This document shows, in pieces, positions 27,185 through 35,061 of a DNA stretch of 64,000 bases. Where the stretch lies: assembly GCF_012910705.2 (NCBI RefSeq), contig NZ_WTVG02000035.1, positions 124,001-188,000 on the forward strand. Direction: 5' to 3'. Source of the stretch: Aromatoleum anaerobium. Its GTDB lineage: Bacteria; Pseudomonadota; Gammaproteobacteria; Burkholderiales; Rhodocyclaceae. A program made the translations under genes and the position numbers. The stretch's first letter is position 1, and every line of letters begins with the position of its first letter. The notes beneath the pieces are model-generated. The model was not told the origin of the DNA, did no database searches, and saw only the letters and a list, made by a program, of their open reading frames with translations.

Positions 27185-27220
27185 TGCATTCGATGCATGC
27201 ATTCTATTGATTTGAATGCA
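27185..27220. promoter_or_regulatory. Operator-like inverted repeat upstream of the fitAB-like operon
   Basis: TGCATTC occurs at 27185-27191 and again at 27198-27204, and its reverse complement GAATGCA lies at 27214-27220. The second and third copies form an inverted repeat with a 9-bp centre. It lies 16-52 bp before the antitoxin start, where RHH antitoxins normally bind to repress their own operon. Confidence 0.6.
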
Positions 27221-27347
27221 CTCGGGCAAATGGCCTCACCCAGCCCGTGACTGACTTTCCCCTTGAGTACGGCCAGCGAGCGGGCGGAAAAGCGCAGCGC
27301 GACGGCGGGCGGCGCGAGTGCTGATCGCTCCGCTGCGGGGGCCGCAC

Positions 27348-27764
27348 TCAGGCGAACCAGCGCAGAAAGGCCGCCGCCGACAGCGCGGCCGCGGCGAGGG
27401 CGAACAGCGCGCGCCATGCGTCCCGGCGACGCCGCTCCTGCCAGCGGTGGGCGAAGCGCAGATAGGCGGCGGCGAGCAGGAAGCCGCTCGCCGCGCAGAC
27501 CATCTTCACGACGAGTGCCGCGACCGCGATGCCGTGCAGTTCCGGAAAGCGACCGTACCAGGCATAACTCACGGCGCCGAAGCCGGCGCCGCTCGCCGCC
27601 TGCAGCGCCCAGCCGGCGAGCGCGAGCCACGCAAGGCCGCGCGGCGCAGGCGGCCGCCCGTCTGCCCACCATGCCGCCGCCGCGCTGCCGGTGACGGCGA
27701 CCGCCCCGAAGTTATGCACCAGCTGCACCAACGCATAAGCGAGGTTCTGCAGATCGACCGCCAC
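27348..27764 (-). CDS. Four-helix membrane protein of unknown function
   Basis: This protein of about 138 residues has four hydrophobic stretches (LAYALVQLVHNFGAVAVTG, GLAWLALAGWALQAASGAG, GIAVAALVVKMVCAASGFLL and ALFALAAAALSAAAFLRWF). A His in the first helix (LVHNFG) and one near the third (ELHGIAV) recall small cytochrome-like or CopD-like membrane proteins, but I cannot name the family. The GTG at 27764 lies 12 bp after the stop of the upstream secreted-protein gene, so the two are probably co-transcribed. Confidence 0.6.
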   Translation of the reverse strand: MAVDLQNLAYALVQLVHNFGAVAVTGSAAAAWWADGRPPAPRGLAWLALAGWALQAASGAGFGAVSYAWYGRFPELHGIAVAALVVKMVCAASGFLLAAAYLRFAHRWQERRRRDAWRALFALAAAALSAAAFLRWFA

Positions 27765-27775
27765 CCCGGCGGCTC

Positions 27776-28126
27776 TCACTGCACGTCGACCTTGACGCAC
27801 TTGTCGACACCGATCGGCGTGTGGTTCTTGTTCACCACCTTGATGCACAGCTCGTGCATGCCGCTGGCGAGCGGCTCCAGCTTGTGGCTGCCCTTCAGCT
27901 GACGCAGCACCGCCGCCTCGTCCCCGTCCACATAGAGGTGGGTGTGGTCGCCGCGCGGCCCCGGCGTCGCGTCATAGACGATCTCGATCGGCGCCGTCGC
28001 GGCGAGCTTGGCGCCGTCGGCCGGCGAACTGATCGTCACTGTCGCGTCCTGCGCGAAGGCGGCGGCAGCCAGGCCGAGGCTGGTGAAAAAACTGGCGCAA
28101 AGGGCGTGGCGGATCAGGGTCTTCAT
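27776..28126 (-). CDS. Periplasmic Ig-like small protein (DUF4399-like)
   Basis: The 116-residue product has a signal peptide (MKTLIRHALCASFFTSLGLAAAA...AQD) and a mature all-beta domain, with VTISSPADGAKLAATAPIEI, HTHLYVDGDEAAVL and SGMHELCIKVVNKNHTPIG. This pattern resembles the DUF4399 group of secreted proteins. Two cysteines late in the domain (ELCIKV, DKCVKV) could pair. The ATG at 28126 follows GAGGAGGAAGAG. It probably forms a two-gene unit with the downstream membrane protein. Confidence 0.72.
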   Translation of the reverse strand: MKTLIRHALCASFFTSLGLAAAAFAQDATVTISSPADGAKLAATAPIEIVYDATPGPRGDHTHLYVDGDEAAVLRQLKGSHKLEPLASGMHELCIKVVNKNHTPIGVDKCVKVDVQ

Positions 28127-28257
28127 GTCTCTTCCTCCTCGTGAGTATCGAAAGCCCCCGCTTTCCAATGTAGCAGCCACGCCGGCCCTGGCCAGGCGCA
28201 TTCCATTACACGCAACATGAAGGTCATCCCGTAACATCGTGATTTTTCGATCGGATC

Positions 28258-28401
28258 ACGCCCACGCGCTGGGCTGCCGAAGAGTTCGAGATCCTCGACC
28301 TGGGCGACCAGCGGCTGAGCCGACGGGCGGTGCTGCAGGCCGAGCGCCTCGCCGCCCAGCCCACGGCGAGCATTCCGGTAGCCTGCGGTGGCTGGGCCGA
28401 G
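28258..28401 (+). pseudogene. 5' fragment of an IS4/Tn5-type transposase
   Basis: The frame through 28270 encodes RWAAEEFEILDLGDQRLSRR, VLQAERLAAQPTASIPVA and CGGWAET. This is the N-terminal DNA-binding segment of Tn5-like IS4-family transposases. The similarity ends at about 28401 and the rest of the transposase is absent. It joins directly to a fragment of a FitA-type antitoxin gene in the opposite orientation. Confidence 0.7.
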
Positions 28402-28411
28402 ACCCAAAAAT

Positions 28412-28455
28412 CTGCTCGAAGACGACGAACTCCTCATCGCTCAGCCTGGCCTGGC
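28412..28455 (-). pseudogene. 3' fragment of a FitA-like antitoxin gene
   Basis: This 44-bp segment is identical to 26956-26999 of the intact antitoxin gene at 42 positions. It encodes the same stretch on the minus strand (QARLSDEEFVVFEQ here, QARLSDEEFAVFEQ in the intact gene). No start or toxin gene remains. It marks a past rearrangement involving the antitoxin gene and a transposase fragment. Confidence 0.75.
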
Positions 28456-28658
28456 CGCAGGCGCCTTCCGCCGCAGGGTACTTCCGCTGCATGACCGATG
28501 CCAATCCCCTTGCCATCCGGCGGATAACGCCGCTGCGCGGCCCATCCGCCGTTCTGTCGACGGACTCGTGATACCGCCGCCCGGGTACCGCAGGATGAAT
28601 TCGAGCGTTCGATCGCACCCGTTGCACAGCGCATCGAGGGCGTCGAGATTGTCCAGGC
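28456..28658. other. Non-coding gap
   Basis: I see no gene in this interval. Together with the two fragments before it, it forms a 530-bp stretch (28127-28658) without an intact gene. Confidence 0.5.
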
Positions 28659-29096
28659 TCACTCCGAGGGCCGGTTGTCGCGTTCCAGCAGCAGTTGGTC
28701 AACCAGCTCAACGATCAACCGCCGCTGGTGCGCGCTGAGCCTGCGCAGGCCGGCCAGCAGCCGGGTTTCGACGACGTCGGCTGCGACCGACGCGTACTTG
28801 CCGTCGACCGGTTCGCGTGCCGGGGGGAAGGGCAGGACGACCGGATCGCCCGGCGTGCCATGGGTCAGCCAACGGGCGGAAACGCCCAGCCATGCCGCCA
28901 GCGTCTCGACCTTGTCCGGCGTGGGACGGGCCCTGCCGGTCAGCCATTTATGGACGGCTTGCTGCGTGACCGGGTCGCCACGGTGGCGCAGGTTGAACTC
29001 GACGGCGAGCTCGGCCGACGAGTGGATGGCCTTCGGGCTGCGCGTCAGCGCAAGCTTCAGTCGCTCGGCAAAGGCTCGCTTCTCACCGCTGGGCAT
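28659..29096 (-). CDS. XRE-like helix-turn-helix regulator
   Basis: The 145-residue protein has a Cro/CI-type HTH in residues 10-80 (ERLKLALTRSPKAIHSSAEL, DPVTQQAVHKWLTGRARPTP), followed by LAAWLGVSARWLTHG. It ends in a short helical region, LRRLSAHQRRLIVELVDQLL. I chose the ATG at 29096 because residues upstream are not conserved-looking. It is divergent from the GGDEF-EAL gene, and the intergenic region has several short palindromes, so self-regulation is plausible. Confidence 0.8.
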   Translation of the reverse strand: MPSGEKRAFAERLKLALTRSPKAIHSSAELAVEFNLRHRGDPVTQQAVHKWLTGRARPTPDKVETLAAWLGVSARWLTHGTPGDPVVLPFPPAREPVDGKYASVAADVVETRLLAGLRRLSAHQRRLIVELVDQLLLERDNRPSE

Positions 29097-29140
29097 CCGC
29101 GGAGTTTGAAGCACGGCCGTAATACTGAGAAAACCATCCA

Positions 29141-29217
29141 GTTGATCGCAACAACCAACGTGTATATACTCCGCCGGCTGTATGCGAATGCAATAGTCCG
29201 CAACATTACTCCCGGAC
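29141..29217. promoter_or_regulatory. Palindrome-rich region between divergent XRE and GGDEF-EAL genes
   Basis: Three symmetric elements are visible: GTTGATCGCAAC (29141-29152), GTATATAC (29162-29169) and the inverted repeat GTCCG-N12-CGGAC (29196-29217). They could be operators for the XRE regulator and the divergent promoters. The assignment is inferred from position. Confidence 0.4.
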
Positions 29218-29221
29218 AGCC

Positions 29222-29308
29222 ATGACGATTCCCCTCCACGGCCGCGCCCTCCCTGCTGAAGACGATACCGCCGAAGCGCGCGGCGTCGCGACCGATGCAA
29301 AACGCTGA
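29222..29308 (+). CDS. Possible 28-codon leader ORF coupled to the GGDEF-EAL gene
   Basis: An ATG at 29222 opens a 28-codon frame (MTIPLHGRALPAEDDTAEAR...) that ends in TGA overlapping the next ATG (TGATG at 29306-29310). The downstream gene has no clear Shine-Dalgarno sequence of its own, so termination-reinitiation could drive it. The ribosome-binding site of the leader is itself weak. It may be only an untranslated leader. Confidence 0.35.
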   Translation: MTIPLHGRALPAEDDTAEARGVATDAKR

Positions 29309-30681
29309 TGGACCAGAAGCTCCGTACACGCGGCAGCCGTCGGCGGACCCGGTTGCACCGGCTCGCCTACTACGATGCCCTCACCGGCCTGCCCAACCGG
29401 CATCTCTTCGACGACCGCATCGATCACGCCGTTGCTCGCGCACGCCGCACCGGCACGTCATTCTCCCTGCTGTTCATCGACCTCGACCGCTTCAAGCAGG
29501 TGAACGACAGCCTGGGGCACAGCGCCGGGGACCGCCTCCTGATCGAGGTGGCCCGTCGCCTGCGCGAGACGACCCGTGAGTCCGATACCATCGCCCGGCT
29601 GGGCGGCGACGAGTTCACGGTGATTCTGGAAACCGCGCCCGACGCCGGCGCTGCCGCCGCGGCGGCGAGGAAAATCCTCGCGGCCCTTTCGGCGCCCGTG
29701 CCGATCGGCGACTGCAGGCTCCAGGTTTCGGCCAGCATCGGCATCGCATGCTTCCCGGACGACGGACGATCCGCCGAGGAGCTGATCCGAAACGCGGATA
29801 CGGCGATGTACAGTGCCAAGGAAACAGATCGCGGACTGCTTCGTTTCTATACCCCGAAACTGCATGCCGGGGTATCGGAACGCTTGGAGCTCGAATCCAG
29901 TCTGCGTGAGTGCCTTGCCTCGCCCCCCGACGGCCTCCCCCTGATCTGGCAACCGCGGGTACGGCTGGCCGATGGCGTGCTCGTCGGAATCGCGGCGTCG
30001 GTGCAATGGAAGCACGCCGGCGGAGATACGGCTGGCCCCTCCCGTCGGATTCCGCTCGCCGAGCAATGCGGGATGAGCGTGGACATCGACCGCAGGGTGC
30101 TGGAGGAAGCGGCAAGTGCGGCGTCGCCGTGGCTGCAGTCGCACAACGCCCGGGCGCTGCGTATTACCCTCGACGTATCGCCCGCCCGCCTGCGCCACCG
30201 CGACGCAAGCGCGGAGACCCTCGCCACACTGCGGCAGCATGGCCTGCAGCCGGACCAGCTCGAGCTCCGGCTCCCCGAGAACGCGTTTGCATACCGCGAT
30301 GCGGCGGCAGCGCATTTCGTCCGGCAACTCGGCGCATTCGGCGTCCGGTTCGCCGCGGAAGAAATCGGCACCGGCCATTCCGGCCTTGGCCACCTCGGGC
30401 AATCCGCGATCGACCGAATGAAGATCGCCCCACGCTTCATCCAAGACCTCACCACGAGCGAAACCGACCGCAAGATCGTCGCGGCGCTGATCGCGCTCGG
30501 TCACGCGCTGGGGCTCGCCGCCGTGGCGCTGGGCGTCGAAACCGAGGCGCAGCGTCGACTGCTCGAGCGCTTGGGGTGCGACGAAGCGCAGGGCGGCCTG
30601 TTCGGATCGCCGGCCGACCTCGACACCCTGTGGCGACACTGGGCCCCATTGGCCGTGCCGGGAGATGGACAACAATCGTAA
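29308..30681 (+). CDS. Diguanylate cyclase with a degenerate EAL domain
   Basis: The 457-residue soluble protein has an intact GGDEF domain (residues about 18-180) with LTGLPNRHLFDDRI, FIDLDRFKQVNDSLGHSAGD and the active-site ARLGGDEFTVIL. No RxxD inhibitory site is evident just before it. The C-terminal EAL-like domain (about 195-445) has lost its catalytic motifs: the EAL position reads GIAASVQW, and DDFGTGYS is replaced by AEEIGTGHS. It should therefore make c-di-GMP and perhaps use the EAL-like part for binding. There is no membrane segment or PAS domain. Confidence 0.88.
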   Translation: MDQKLRTRGSRRRTRLHRLAYYDALTGLPNRHLFDDRIDHAVARARRTGTSFSLLFIDLDRFKQVNDSLGHSAGDRLLIEVARRLRETTRESDTIARLGGDEFTVILETAPDAGAAAAAARKILAALSAPVPIGDCRLQVSASIGIACFPDDGRSAEELIRNADTAMYSAKETDRGLLRFYTPKLHAGVSERLELESSLRECLASPPDGLPLIWQPRVRLADGVLVGIAASVQWKHAGGDTAGPSRRIPLAEQCGMSVDIDRRVLEEAASAASPWLQSHNARALRITLDVSPARLRHRDASAETLATLRQHGLQPDQLELRLPENAFAYRDAAAAHFVRQLGAFGVRFAAEEIGTGHSGLGHLGQSAIDRMKIAPRFIQDLTTSETDRKIVAALIALGHALGLAAVALGVETEAQRRLLERLGCDEAQGGLFGSPADLDTLWRHWAPLAVPGDGQQS

Positions 30682-30804
30682 CCCGTTGCGCGCAGCCGGC
30701 CCTCGGTGGCCCCTGCCCCGCGCCCCCCGTACCTTCGCCCGCTGGCAGGGTTCACACGGCGTGCATGGGCTCGGGTAAGACAACTCCCCTTACGGCCTTC
30801 GGGT

Positions 30805-31587
30805 TCAGTCCTCCAGCGGCCGCTCCGGATGCAGCCGCCGCCACAGTTCCGGCATCGCCTCGGCCGCGCGCAGGCGCAGGCGGTGGGTGACGATCTCGCT
30901 GACTCCGGTTTCGCCGGGGTTGATCTCGACGCTCGGCACGCCGACCTGGTCGGCCCACCAGATCGGCCCCGAGATGTACGGGAAGACGCTGGTGGTACCG
31001 ATCGACACGACGAGGTCGACGCCGTCGTCGAGCAGCGCCTCCAGCCGGCGCAGGCCGGTTTCCGGCAGCATTTCGCCGAACAGCACGACGTCCGGCCGCA
31101 ACACCCCGCCGCACACCGGGCAGCCGGGCGGAATCCGCAGCCCGGAATAGTCGGGCACCGAGCGCGCGTGCTTGCATTCGGTGCAGCGCAGGCGATGCAC
31201 GCTGCCGTGGATCTCGATGAGGTTGCGCGATCCGGCCGCGCGGTGCAGGCCGTCGACGTTCTGCGTCAGCACCCATACGCCGGGGTGCTCGTGCTCCAGC
31301 GCGGCGATGATGCGGTGCGCGATGTTCGGCGCGGCGCCGCGGCAGTTGGCCTCGATCTCGGCGATGTATTTCCACGCGACTTCAGGGCGCGCCTCCATCA
31401 TCTCGCCCGACAGCGCTTCTTCGATCGTCAGCCCGTCGTCGGTCAGGCGCTCGTGGTAGAGCCCGCCGATGCCGCGGTAGGTCGGCAGGCCCGAATCGGC
31501 CGAGATGCCGGCGCCGGTGATGAACAGGATGCGCCGGGCCTCGGCAACCAGCCGCGCGACGGCATCGAGAACCTGCGCGTCAGTCAT
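30805..31587 (-). CDS. SIR2-family NAD-dependent protein deacylase
   Basis: The 260-residue sirtuin has the NAD-binding motif FITGAGISADSGLPTYRG, the catalytic QNVDGLHRAAG and HGS, and a zinc site with two Cys pairs (CTECKHARSV...CPVCGGVLRPDV). The segment ISGPIWWADQ and the GTTSVFP loop are also typical. The start at 31587 overlaps the end of the molybdopterin oxidoreductase gene by 8 bp, so the two are translationally coupled. The functional reason for this pairing is not evident. Confidence 0.92.
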   Translation of the reverse strand: MTDAQVLDAVARLVAEARRILFITGAGISADSGLPTYRGIGGLYHERLTDDGLTIEEALSGEMMEARPEVAWKYIAEIEANCRGAAPNIAHRIIAALEHEHPGVWVLTQNVDGLHRAAGSRNLIEIHGSVHRLRCTECKHARSVPDYSGLRIPPGCPVCGGVLRPDVVLFGEMLPETGLRRLEALLDDGVDLVVSIGTTSVFPYISGPIWWADQVGVPSVEINPGETGVSEIVTHRLRLRAAEAMPELWRRLHPERPLED

Positions 31588-33664
31588 CGTGCGCCGCCTT
31601 CGCGACTTCGACGAGACAGTCATAGAACGTCGGGCCGCCGCCCATGTCGGTCAGCGCCTTTGATGTCACCGCGTTCGCGTTCTCGCCGTCGCCGGACAGC
31701 TTGCGCCACCACACCGAGGGCGCGACGACGACGCCGGGGCGCACGCGATCGGTGGGCACTGCGCGTGCGTGGAATGCGCCGCGCTCGTTGAAGATGCGCA
31801 GCCGGTCACCTTCGACGATGCCGCGCGCCGCCGCGTCGGCGGGGTGGATCTCGAGCGACGGGCCGCGTTCCTCGCCGAGAAAGCGCGGCAGGTTCGCGAA
31901 GCTGGTGTTGAGGAAGTTGCGCGCCGGCGGCGAAATCATCGCCAGCGGAAAGCGCGCCGCGAGCGCTGGGTTGCTGACCGGCGACTCGTGTGGCGGCACC
32001 CACGCCGGCAGCGGGTCGTGCCCTTGCCGGGCGAGGCTGGCGGAGAAAAATTCGCACTTGCCCGACGGCGTGAGGAAACCTCCTTTCGCGAACGGCGCGA
32101 ACGGCCGCGGCAGGTTCAGGCGCGCCCAGCCCTGCGCGGCAAGGCAACGTTCCAGCCCATACATACGGTTGTCGCGGCGCTTGAACGCCGCCGCGGCGAT
32201 CGCGTCGTCGGATTCGAACAGCGCCGGGTCGGTGAAGCCGAGCCGCGCGGCGAGCAGGCGGAACACTTCGGTGTTCGGCTTCGCCTCGCCGAGCGGCGCG
32301 ATCGCCGGCTGGTTGTCGACCGCGTACAGGTGGCCGTAGGACTTGTGCAGGTCGCGGTGCTCGAGCTGGCTCGTTGCCGGCAGCAGGATGTCGGCGTAGT
32401 CGGCGGTGTCGGTCTGGAAGAGTTCGTGCACGACGCAGAACAGGTCCTCGCGCGCGAAGCCTTCGCGCACCCTGCGGTTGTCCGGCGCGACCGCGAGCGG
32501 ATTCGAGTTGTAGACGTAGATCGCGCGGATCGGCGGGTCGTCCGCGGTGAGCAGCGCATCGCCGATCGTCGCCATGTTGATCGTGCGCGGCGGGCGACCG
32601 GGCGCGTGCGGGTACAGGTCGGGCCGCTCCAGCGCGTGCTGGTCGACGGGAAAATTGCCGGACGTCGACAGCACCGCGCCGCCGGCGGGATGGCGCCACG
32701 CGCCGGTCAGCGCCGGCAGGCACGCGATGTTGCGGATCGCCATGCCGCCGCCGGCGCAGCGGTTGAGCCCGTAATTGAGGCGGATCGCCGCGGGCTTTGC
32801 GCTGCCGTACTCGCGCGCGAGGCTGCGGATCGCCTCCGCCGACAGGCCGGTCAGCGGCGCCGCCCATTCCGGCGTGCAAGGTTTGACGCGTTCGGCGAGC
32901 GCGTCGAAGCCGAGCGTATGCGCTGCGATGTAGTCGCGGTCGAGCAGGTCGTCCTCGATCAGCACCTGCATCATCGCCAGCGCCAGCGCGCCGTCGCTGC
33001 CGGGCCATGGCGCGAGATGCTCGTCGCATTTTTCCGCAGTCTGCGTGCGCCGCGGGTCGATGCACACGAGCTTCGCGCCGCGCCGCTTCGCCTCCTGGAG
33101 GTAGCGCCAGCCGTGCAGGTTCGACACCACCGGGTTCGCGCCCCAGATCAGGATCAGCTTCGCGTCGACAAGCGCTTCCGGGTCCGTGCCGACCATTGCG
33201 CCGATCGTCGCTTTCCAGCCTGCGACGCCCGCCGACGAGCAGATCGTGCGATCGAGCAGCGACGCGCCGAGGCGATGGAAGAAGCGGAAATCCATGCTGC
33301 CGCCCTGCACGAAGCCGAGCGTGCCGCCATAGCTGTACGGCAGGATGCCGCGCGCATCGTCAGCGGCAATCGCACCGAACTTTGCGGCGATCGTGTCGAG
33401 CGCCTCGTCCCAGCCGATGCGCTCGAAGCGGCCTTCGCCTTTGCGGCCGACGCGCTTCATCGGGTGCAGCAGGCGCTGGTCCGAATACACCCGTTCAAGG
33501 TAGCGCGCGACTTTCGGGCACAGCGCGCCGTTCGTGAACGGCAGGTCGGCGGCGCCGCGGATGTTCACCGCGCGGCCGTCGACGACCGTCACTTCCATCG
33601 CGCAGGTATCGGGACAATCGTGCGGGCAGGCCGCGCGGACCACCTTTTCAACGGGCTGGCTCAT
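31580..33664 (-). CDS. Molybdopterin oxidoreductase of the formate dehydrogenase/BisC superfamily
   Basis: The 694-residue protein has an N-terminal [4Fe-4S] motif (CPHDCPDTCAM, with a fourth Cys in NGALCPKVARYL) and the Mo/W-bis-MGD domains. The metal ligand is probably the Cys in LDRTICSSAGVAGWKA. Other landmarks are LIWGANPVVSNLHGWRYLQE, LNYGLNRCAGGGMAIRNIAC and the C-terminal molydopterin-binding SNPALAARFPLAMISP. There is no Tat signal, so it should be cytoplasmic. The substrate cannot be assigned. Members of this group act on formate or small organic compounds. It is co-transcribed with a sirtuin gene. Confidence 0.9.
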   Translation of the reverse strand: MSQPVEKVVRAACPHDCPDTCAMEVTVVDGRAVNIRGAADLPFTNGALCPKVARYLERVYSDQRLLHPMKRVGRKGEGRFERIGWDEALDTIAAKFGAIAADDARGILPYSYGGTLGFVQGGSMDFRFFHRLGASLLDRTICSSAGVAGWKATIGAMVGTDPEALVDAKLILIWGANPVVSNLHGWRYLQEAKRRGAKLVCIDPRRTQTAEKCDEHLAPWPGSDGALALAMMQVLIEDDLLDRDYIAAHTLGFDALAERVKPCTPEWAAPLTGLSAEAIRSLAREYGSAKPAAIRLNYGLNRCAGGGMAIRNIACLPALTGAWRHPAGGAVLSTSGNFPVDQHALERPDLYPHAPGRPPRTINMATIGDALLTADDPPIRAIYVYNSNPLAVAPDNRRVREGFAREDLFCVVHELFQTDTADYADILLPATSQLEHRDLHKSYGHLYAVDNQPAIAPLGEAKPNTEVFRLLAARLGFTDPALFESDDAIAAAAFKRRDNRMYGLERCLAAQGWARLNLPRPFAPFAKGGFLTPSGKCEFFSASLARQGHDPLPAWVPPHESPVSNPALAARFPLAMISPPARNFLNTSFANLPRFLGEERGPSLEIHPADAAARGIVEGDRLRIFNERGAFHARAVPTDRVRPGVVVAPSVWWRKLSGDGENANAVTSKALTDMGGGPTFYDCLVEVAKAAHDD

Positions 33665-33768
33665 GAGTTTTCCTCAAAACCGTCACAGGGCATCGCGTCC
33701 GCCAAAGGGCCGCCGTGCAGCGAACGCAGCGTCGTCGCCCCTTCGCGAAGAACGCTCAGCGCCGCCCC

Positions 33769-34404
33769 TCAGCGGCGCCCTTCTCCGGCCGCGATCAGCT
33801 CGGCGTAGCGGCGCCGGTCGGCGGCGAAACGCGCCTGCACGGCCTCGGTTTCGCGGATTTTCGCATCGATGATGCTTTTCTGCGCCGCGAGTTCGCCGTC
33901 GACGCTCTGCTGTGCGACCGCGATATTGCGCGGCAGCTCCTTGCCGCGGTAAGCCGCCGCCTCTTCGGCAAGGCGCCTGCGCTCGGCCAGCAGCTCGGTT
34001 TCGCGGGCACGCGCCGTTTCGATCTCGCCGCGGATATCGGCGATCGCGCGGTCCTGGCGGTTGTCGATGTCTTCGAGGCTCGTGTATGTATCGAGCAGCG
34101 CCTGGTCGAGCCGCCGCTGCTTGAGCAGGCGGGCTTCTTCATCCTTGCGCCGCTGCATCTCGGCGTCGCGCTGCGCGATCTCGCGACTCGTCAGCGGCGC
34201 CGCGACGTGGCGGCGCACCGTGCCCTGCGGACTGATTTCCCGATAGGCGCGGCCGTAGCAGACGGTCGGCAGCACATCGCCGCACACCGGCCTGCCGTTC
34301 GCGTCCTCGCAGCAATAGATCGTGCGCTCACTCTGCGCAGCGACTGCGGGCGGCAACGCCAAAAGCACTGCGCACAGCAGCTCAGCGCGGCGAACAAATG
34401 CCAT
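33769..34404 (-). CDS. Periplasmic coiled-coil protein of unknown function
   Basis: The 211-residue product has a signal peptide (LLCAVLLALPPAVAA) and a short Cys-rich region (TIYCCEDANGRPVCGDVLPTVC). A long charged coiled coil follows, from residue 70 to the end (RDAEMQRRKDEEARLLKQRR and RARETELLAERRRLAEEAAA). The Cys-rich part resembles DUF4124-type domains of betaproteobacterial periplasmic proteins. Its start overlaps the pyrE end by 23 bp. I cannot assign a function. Confidence 0.75.
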   Translation of the reverse strand: MAFVRRAELLCAVLLALPPAVAAQSERTIYCCEDANGRPVCGDVLPTVCYGRAYREISPQGTVRRHVAAPLTSREIAQRDAEMQRRKDEEARLLKQRRLDQALLDTYTSLEDIDNRQDRAIADIRGEIETARARETELLAERRRLAEEAAAYRGKELPRNIAVAQQSVDGELAAQKSIIDAKIRETEAVQARFAADRRRYAELIAAGEGRR

Positions 34405-35029
34405 ACGTGTCGCGATAGGCCTGCACCGCGTCGAGATTCGCGGCGAGTTCCGGGCTATCGCCGAGGTAAGCGATAAGGTCGTCGAGCGTCGCCACGGCGA
34501 TCACCGGAATATCGAAGCTTGCGCGCACTTCTTCGACCGCCGACTGGGCGCCCTTGCCACGCTCCATGCGGTCCAGCGCGATCACCACGCCGGCCGGGAC
34601 AGCGCCACCGGCGCGGATCAGTTCGACCGACTCGCGCACCGACGTGCCCGCGGAGATCACGTCGTCGAGAATCAGCACTCGGCCATCGAGCGGCGCGCCG
34701 ACCAGCGTGCCGCCTTCGCCGTGATCCTTCGCTTCCTTGCGGTTGAACGCGAAAGGCAGATTCACGCCGTCTTCGGCCAACCGGATCGCGACCCCGGCGA
34801 CGAGCGGAATGCCTTTGTACGCCGGCCCGAACAGCATGTCGCACGGCACGTCCGCCGCACGCAGCGCGCGCGCGTAGAAGCCGCACAGCTCGCGGAACGA
34901 CGCGCCGTCGTCGAACAGGCCGGCGTTGAAGAAATACGGCGAATTGCGCCCAGCCTTGGTCACGAACGAACCGAAGCGCAGCACCCCTTTGGCGCAGGCC
35001 AATGCAATGAAATCCCGGCTAAAATCCAC
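34382..35029 (-). CDS. pyrE: Orotate phosphoribosyltransferase
   Basis: The 215-residue enzyme makes orotidine monophosphate from orotate and PRPP in pyrimidine synthesis. It has the family start (DFIALACAKGVLRFGSFVTK, SPYFFNAGLFDDG), the GPAYKGIPL segment, NRKEAKDHGEGG and the PRPP-binding motif VLILDDVISAGTS. It is divergent from the exonuclease III gene, with 32 bp between the start codons, so the promoters overlap. Confidence 0.96.
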   Translation of the reverse strand: MDFSRDFIALACAKGVLRFGSFVTKAGRNSPYFFNAGLFDDGASFRELCGFYARALRAADVPCDMLFGPAYKGIPLVAGVAIRLAEDGVNLPFAFNRKEAKDHGEGGTLVGAPLDGRVLILDDVISAGTSVRESVELIRAGGAVPAGVVIALDRMERGKGAQSAVEEVRASFDIPVIAVATLDDLIAYLGDSPELAANLDAVQAYRDTYGICSPR

Positions 35030-35061
35030 GTTTTGCTTCCACTTTGAGCTTATCCGGCAGA

